Below are positions 30,906 through 34,521 of a DNA stretch of 34,521 nucleotides, in pieces. The stretch spans positions 1-34,521 of the forward strand of contig VHBP01000021.1 of NCBI GenBank assembly GCA_016871915.1, in the 5' to 3' direction. This stretch comes from Gemmatimonadota bacterium (lineage in GTDB: Bacteria > Gemmatimonadota > Gemmatimonadetes > Gemmatimonadales > Gemmatimonadaceae). A program made the position numbers and the translations under genes. Under the pieces are notes generated by a model. That model made no database searches. It saw only the letters and a list, made by a program, of their open reading frames with translations, and was not told the origin of the DNA. Position 1 is the first letter of the stretch, and each line of letters begins with the position of its first letter.

Positions 30906-32165
30906 TCAGGCGGGGATCCGGACGATCTTCCCGAGGAAGAGGATCGTGCCGGAGAAGCGCTCGCGGATGGCGAGGAGGAAGGGACGATCGACGCGGAACT
31001 GCGGTGGGAGACTGGTGACCCCGACGCCGATCCCCGTGACACCGGCTGCTTCCGTCCCGGCCTCGTTCACCTCGAGGAAGGTCTTGTGGGTGACGAAGCG
31101 GACGTAGAGTCGCTCCGAGCCTGTCGCCAGTCGGGAGAGGTTCGCACGTGTCGGGTCGAAGAGCTCTGCCATCCCGAGCGCCGTGAGGTCATCCTTGAGT
31201 TGGCGCGTGATCGCTAAGATGAACTTAGGGAGATAAAGATCGGCCTTCACCGTCGCCGCGGTCGCTGAGAGCTCCCCGATCATCGCCTCCCAGCGATCGG
31301 CAGTCATCGTCTCCACGACGGACTGCACGCTCACCCCTTCGTTGGGGAGGACGATCGTCATCGCGAACGCCCCATTGCCGTAGGGGAGGTCGATCGTCGC
31401 ATACTGATCGCCGAAGCGGATCCTCTGCTGTCCCTGCCGATACATCATCGAGACCTGCTGCGCCCCACCGGCCGCCGCGAAGGATGCGGACCGCGTCGCC
31501 TGCGGATCGAACGGCTCCTGCCACGCCCCTTTGAAGTACATCGCGTTGATCAGATACATGACGTCATCCGGGTGGATCGACTCGAGGATGGTCGGGATCC
31601 GACCACTGGTCTGTTCCTTCACCCACCCATTGATCTCGCCGAGGGTGCGACCATCGGCGAAGTCCACGGCGCGTACCGCCGCGTCGAAGTGCGTGCGCGT
31701 CGCCTCGAGGAAGCCCGGGGCCGGGGTGAACCCGGTGCGATACCAGATCCCGTTGGCGACGCGCATGGTCGTCGAGCGATCGAGCCCGGTCAGGAGCTCG
31801 AAGAGGCCGCGATAGGCGGCGTTCATCTCCGAGAGGGTGGGCGGGGTCGTCGACGGGGAGGCGTGCCGTAGGGCCAGGCGCATCTGGTCGAGCGTCACCC
31901 CATCGGCACCGTTCATCAGCATCCCGAGTGCCATCGAGACGCTCAACGGCGCGATCACACTGTTGCCGCTCGGATCAGCGGCGGTCTGGCGAAGGAGATC
32001 GAAGGCTAAGGCGTTCGAGGCGAGCGCGAGGCGCGACTCGGTCGCGGTCAGGTCGCGCGGGAGCCCGGTGATCGGTGCGGGGGGACCTGCCGGATCCTTT
32101 GCACAGGCTAGGGTCCCGAGGAGGATGGCCGGGAGGAGGCGGCGGAAGGAGGCGCGAGGTGACAT
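30906..32165 (-). CDS. Bacterial serpin (serine protease inhibitor), exported
   Basis: With ATG 32165 the product is 419 residues. The N-terminus is a signal peptide with Cys in LLGTLACAKD, possibly a lipoprotein although the -3/-2 residues are not ideal. The body shows serpin landmarks: NSVIAPLSVSMALGMLMNGA, INAMYFKGAWQEPFDP, FVTHKTFLEVNEAGTEAAG and FRVDRPFLLAIRE..GTILFLGKI. The reactive-centre hinge starts at E368 (P17), then G, T, E, A, A, G, with small residues at P15-P10 as in inhibitory serpins. Counting 17 residues puts P1-P1' at T384-S385, suggesting an elastase- or subtilisin-like target. It probably protects the envelope from proteases. The much longer open frame upstream is rejected since it crosses the divergent gene. 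No good ribosome site is seen. Confidence 0.93.
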   Translation of the reverse strand: MSPRASFRRLLPAILLGTLACAKDPAGPPAPITGLPRDLTATESRLALASNALAFDLLRQTAADPSGNSVIAPLSVSMALGMLMNGADGVTLDQMRLALRHASPSTTPPTLSEMNAAYRGLFELLTGLDRSTTMRVANGIWYRTGFTPAPGFLEATRTHFDAAVRAVDFADGRTLGEINGWVKEQTSGRIPTILESIHPDDVMYLINAMYFKGAWQEPFDPQATRSASFAAAGGAQQVSMMYRQGQQRIRFGDQYATIDLPYGNGAFAMTIVLPNEGVSVQSVVETMTADRWEAMIGELSATAATVKADLYLPKFILAITRQLKDDLTALGMAELFDPTRANLSRLATGSERLYVRFVTHKTFLEVNEAGTEAAGVTGIGVGVTSLPPQFRVDRPFLLAIRERFSGTILFLGKIVRIPA

Positions 32166-32282
32166 GGCGGGAGAGAGGGATGGGCTCCTAATATCTACCC
32201 ACCGAACCGGCCCCCGTGCCACAACCCGGTCCGGGGTCGAAAGCTTTCCCCCCACGCCGTGGTCCCCTGGCCCTCCCCGCCC
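32166..32282. promoter_or_regulatory. Divergent intergenic region, serpin and proline dehydrogenase
   Basis: This 117-bp region must carry both promoters. The AT-rich island at 32187-32199 contains TAATAT (32189-32194, plus strand) and, on the other strand, the overlapping TAGATATTAG. It is the only plausible -10 area for either gene. AAGCTT (32241-32246) is nearby. I see no clear operator or ribosome-binding site. Confidence 0.3.
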
Positions 32283-33209
32283 ATGCCGATCGGACGCTCC
32301 CTCCTCCTCGCCGCCGCCCAGAGCCCGACCCTGAATCGCTTCGCGCTCAAGAGCCCGATCGTGAAGCGCGCGACCCGCGCCTTCATGCCCGGCGAACGGC
32401 CCGAGGAGGCGCTCGACGCCGGCGCCGCACTCACCCGCGATGGCCGCGGTCTCATCTACACCAAGCTCGGCGAGGCCCTCACCTCGCTCGCGGATGCCGA
32501 TCAGGTTCGCGACCACTATCGCTGGTTCTACGATCAGATCGCGGCGCGGACACTCCCCGCGGAGGTGAGCATCAAGCCGACGCAGCTCGGGTTGGATCAG
32601 AGCGAGCGCGCCTGCCTCGATCACTGCCTCGCGCTCGCGGAGAAGGCCGCCGCCGTGGGCTCCGTCCTCTGGCTCGATATGGAGGACTCGGCCTACGTCG
32701 ATCGGACCCTCGCGCTCTATGAGGCGATCAAGGCGAAGTTCCCGCGCACCGGACTCGCCCTGCAGGCCTACCTCTTCCGCACGCCGAAGGACCTCGAGCG
32801 GCTCCGAGCGATCGATCCGGTGATCCGGCTCGTGAAGGGGGCGTACATGGAGCCCGCGCACATCGCCTTCCCCAAGAAGGCCGACACCGATGCCGCGTAT
32901 GAGGCGATCGCGCGCACGATGCTCGAGATGGCCGCCGCCGGTCGCGCACGGGCGGTCTTCGGGACGCACGACATGCCACTCGTCCGTCGCATCATCGGGC
33001 ACGCCGACCGCATGGGACTCGCCAAGGGTCGCTACGAGTTCCACATGCTCTACGGGATCCGCGCCAAGGAGCAGGAGCGGCTCCGCGCGGAGGGGTTCCC
33101 GGTGACGACGCTGATCAGCTACGGCGACGCCTGGTACCGCTGGTACATGCGACGACTCGCCGAGCGTCCCGCCAACGTCTGGTTCGTCGTGAAGTCAGCG
33201 CTGGGGTGA
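32283..33209 (+). CDS. Proline dehydrogenase, monofunctional
   Basis: The 308-residue FAD enzyme oxidises L-proline to pyrroline-5-carboxylate and passes electrons to the quinone pool. The PRODH barrel landmarks are SIKPTQLGLD, WLDMEDSAYVDRTL (about residues 132-145), PVIRLVKGAYMEP, FGTHDMPLVRRI, YEFHMLYGIR and the C-terminal helix WYMRRLAERPAN, whose Arg pair binds the substrate carboxylate. It lacks the aldehyde dehydrogenase half of PutA, so P5C must be oxidised by a product encoded elsewhere. The ATG at 32283 is preferred over a GTG 24 bp upstream because it gives the normal N-terminus; neither has a Shine-Dalgarno. It can complete the arginine-ornithine-proline route begun by the arginase and cyclodeaminase genes far to the left. 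Confidence 0.94.
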   Translation: MPIGRSLLLAAAQSPTLNRFALKSPIVKRATRAFMPGERPEEALDAGAALTRDGRGLIYTKLGEALTSLADADQVRDHYRWFYDQIAARTLPAEVSIKPTQLGLDQSERACLDHCLALAEKAAAVGSVLWLDMEDSAYVDRTLALYEAIKAKFPRTGLALQAYLFRTPKDLERLRAIDPVIRLVKGAYMEPAHIAFPKKADTDAAYEAIARTMLEMAAAGRARAVFGTHDMPLVRRIIGHADRMGLAKGRYEFHMLYGIRAKEQERLRAEGFPVTTLISYGDAWYRWYMRRLAERPANVWFVVKSALG

Positions 33210-33214
33210 GGTGA

Positions 33215-33227
33215 TAGCTTTCGACCC
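33215..33227 (+). promoter_or_regulatory. Leaderless-type -10 box of the cupin gene
   Basis: TAGCTT (33215-33220) is followed by exactly 7 nt and the ATG at 33228. The 18-bp gap after the proline dehydrogenase stop contains nothing else. This suggests the cupin/SDR pair has its own start even though it follows on the same strand. Confidence 0.55.
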
Positions 33228-33602
33228 ATGACCACCCCACCCGTCCTCTATCGCCGCTGGGCCGAGATCCCGCTTGAGACCGTCACTGATCAGATCACGC
33301 GCAAGCTGATCACCGGCCAGCAGATGATGCTCGCACACGTCTACCTCAAGAAGGGGGCGATCGTGCCGAAGCATCAGCATCACAATGAGCAGTTCACCTA
33401 CATCCTCGAGGGCGCCCTCCGCTTCTATATGGGAGAGGATGGCACCGAGACCTATGACGTGCGCGCCGGCGAGGTACTGCACATCCCGTCGAACGTCTGG
33501 CACAAGGCCGAGGCGCTCGAGGATACCCTGGACGTCGATATCTTCAGCCCGCCCCGTGAGGATTGGCTGAACAAGACCGACGCCTACTTCCACCAGAAGT
33601 AG
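33228..33602 (+). CDS. Small cupin-domain protein
   Basis: The 124-residue single-domain cupin has motif 1 as HQHHNEQFTYILEG and motif 2 as GEVLHIPSNVWH, supplying three His and one Glu for a divalent metal. The C-terminus DIFSPPREDWL is common in small bacterial cupins of unknown role. Such proteins may be dioxygenases, isomerases or ligand binders; nothing in the sequence decides. The gene has a leaderless-type promoter and is followed after 2 bp by the SDR gene, so the two probably share a pathway. Confidence 0.88.
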   Translation: MTTPPVLYRRWAEIPLETVTDQITRKLITGQQMMLAHVYLKKGAIVPKHQHHNEQFTYILEGALRFYMGEDGTETYDVRAGEVLHIPSNVWHKAEALEDTLDVDIFSPPREDWLNKTDAYFHQK

Positions 33603-33604
33603 CG

Positions 33605-34393
33605 ATGGAGCTGGGGATCCGGGGCCGGACGGCGTTCGTCGCGGCGGCGAGTCGTGGCCTCGGGCGGGCGATCGCCGAGGCGCTCGCGGCGGAGGGGGTG
33701 CGGGTCGCGGTCTGTGCGCGCACCGATGGCATCCGCGCGGCGGCAGACGAGATCGCCCAGCAGTATGGGGTCGAGACGCTCGGGGTCGTCGCCGATGTGA
33801 CCGTTCCCGCCGATGTCACGCGCGCGATCGACGAGACCCTCGCGCGCTTCGGTGCGATCGACATCCTGGTCACGAACGCCGGTGGCCCACCCGCCGGTCC
33901 TTTTGAGAGTCACACGCCTGACGCATGGCAGCGCGCCACCGCGCTGACCTTGGACAGCGTGGTGAATCTCTGCCGCGCCGTGCTCCCGGGGATGAAGGCG
34001 CGTCGGTGGGGCCGGATCCTCAACGTCACCTCGATCGCGGTGAAGCAACCGGTCGATGGGTTAATCCTCTCGAATGCGCTCCGCGCGGCGGTGACCGGCT
34101 TCGCGCGGACGTTGGCGAACGAGGTCGCACCGCACGGGATCACGGTGAACAACCTCCTCCCCGGCTACACGCGGACCGAGCGGCTCGTCGAACTCGCCGA
34201 GGGGATCGCGAAGACCAAGGATGTCTCGGTCGCGTCTGCCTATGCGGCATGGGAGCAACAGATCCCGATGGGACGCGTCGGTGAGCCGCACGAGTTCGCG
34301 TCGCTCGCCGCCTTCCTCGCGTCGGAGCGCGCGAGCTACATCACCGCGCAGAACGTCGCGGTCGACGGGGGCTGGATCCGCGGGTTGCTCTAG
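33605..34393 (+). CDS. SDR-fold protein lacking the catalytic Tyr and Lys
   Basis: The 262-residue protein has the short-chain dehydrogenase/reductase fold: a Gly-rich cofactor loop altered to AAASRGLG (about residues 14-21), VTNAGGPP in place of NNAG, and a C-terminal ASYITAQNVAVDGGWIRG as in FabG-like proteins. The catalytic Ser is present (S143), but the Tyr (+13) and Lys (+17) positions hold S156 and R160 in LILSNALRAAV. The classical proton-transfer mechanism is thus absent. This variant is also seen, by memory, in other database SDRs with SN-LR at this site, so it is probably a subfamily rather than decay. It may bind a nucleotide for another purpose or use different chemistry. It follows the cupin gene by 2 bp; its stop overlaps the convergent gene's stop. 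Confidence 0.88.
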   Translation: MELGIRGRTAFVAAASRGLGRAIAEALAAEGVRVAVCARTDGIRAAADEIAQQYGVETLGVVADVTVPADVTRAIDETLARFGAIDILVTNAGGPPAGPFESHTPDAWQRATALTLDSVVNLCRAVLPGMKARRWGRILNVTSIAVKQPVDGLILSNALRAAVTGFARTLANEVAPHGITVNNLLPGYTRTERLVELAEGIAKTKDVSVASAYAAWEQQIPMGRVGEPHEFASLAAFLASERASYITAQNVAVDGGWIRGLL

Positions 34394-34521
34394 GAGAGGC
34401 GGATCTCGAGCGGAAGCGGGGGCTCCGCCGCATCGGTGACGGTCACGCGGATCGCGTCGAGCGTCACCGGATCCCACCGCGTGAGCCGCCGATAGCCGAT
34501 CGTCGAGCCGTGTGAGAGCTC
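34390..34521 (-). CDS. Alpha-L-fucosidase-like protein, C-terminal end (partial)
   Basis: The gene enters from the right edge and ends in a TAG at 34392-34390, giving the last 43 residues. The segment GSTIGYRRLTRWDPVTLDAI followed by RVTVTDA and LEIRLS resembles the C-terminal beta-sandwich of GH29 alpha-L-fucosidases (typically TTIGYKRL-RF-PVTARRVR). If so the full enzyme removes terminal fucose in the periplasm or outside. The evidence is limited to one motif. Its stop codon overlaps the convergent SDR stop across CTAG (34390-34393). Confidence 0.6.
   Translation of the reverse strand, partial: ELSHGSTIGYRRLTRWDPVTLDAIRVTVTDAAEPPLPLEIRLS

Noticed and set aside
32166-33044. Upstream extension of the serpin frame to 712 codons
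   Set aside because: The extension runs antisense through proline dehydrogenase and places the signal peptide in the middle of the protein; the ATG at 32165 directly precedes the signal peptide.
1-34521. tRNA, rRNA and insertion sequences
   Set aside because: All gaps between genes are short (the longest about 140 bp) and show no cloverleaf, rRNA-like sequence or terminal inverted repeats with a transposase.

Overview
The window is about 34.5 kb of dense, high-GC bacterial chromosome. It holds 33 gene calls (one is frameshifted, one runs off the right edge) and no stretch longer than 300 bases without a gene. I see no rRNA or tRNA gene, CRISPR array, transposase, phage gene or integrase, so it looks like core or lightly accessory chromosome. 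GC-rich third codon positions, lipoprotein amidohydrolases, a DUF5916 outer-membrane protein, two-subunit isoquinoline-oxidoreductase-type Mo enzymes and mixed Shine-Dalgarno/leaderless starts would fit Gemmatimonadota or a relative. That placement is inference; no marker gene is present to prove it.

Left part (1-8.9 kb): a stem-loop repeat; a small membrane protein translationally coupled to a secreted triple helix-hairpin-helix protein; a TetA-like MFS efflux pump with a small secreted protein; a Tat-exported Rieske protein; and a leftward run of cardiolipin synthase, a 32-residue membrane miniprotein, a sodium:solute symporter, arginase and a TIGR00300-type ornithine cyclodeaminase. The last two convert arginine to ornithine and then proline. 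A monofunctional proline dehydrogenase at 32.3 kb could take proline further.

Middle (8.9-22.4 kb): an operon for a periplasmic molybdenum hydroxylase (2Fe-2S subunit, Tat-exported large subunit) with its XdhC and MocA-like maturation factors. It is followed by a DCC-family thiol-disulfide protein and a monoacylglycerol-lipase-like hydrolase divergent across 17 bp, a lipoprotein amidohydrolase, an MHS-family transporter with a large extra loop, a DUF5916 protein, a frameshifted D-serine dehydratase/D-threonine aldolase-like gene and an HNH nuclease.

Right part (22.5-30.9 kb): the metabolic centrepiece, a promoter-led operon whose genes mostly overlap by 4 bp (ATGA). It encodes a fused flavin monooxygenase/old-yellow-enzyme reductase, an SDR, a crotonase, an acyl-CoA dehydrogenase, an aryl-CoA ligase and a Rid-family protein, then a FabH-like ketosynthase. 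The composition matches the aerobic CoA-dependent 2-aminobenzoate (anthranilate) pathway described in Azoarcus evansii. The Rid protein has Met where RidA deaminases carry their substrate-carboxylate-binding Arg, which makes sense if its substrate is a CoA thioester enamine.

Right end (30.9-34.5 kb): a bacterial serpin with an inhibitory-type hinge, proline dehydrogenase, a leaderless cupin/SDR pair in which the SDR lacks the catalytic Tyr and Lys, and the C-terminal end of a probable alpha-L-fucosidase. Across the window several genes have a TANNNT box 5-7 nt before the start codon, indicating leaderless transcription. The octamer GCGATCGC recurs at least 17 times.
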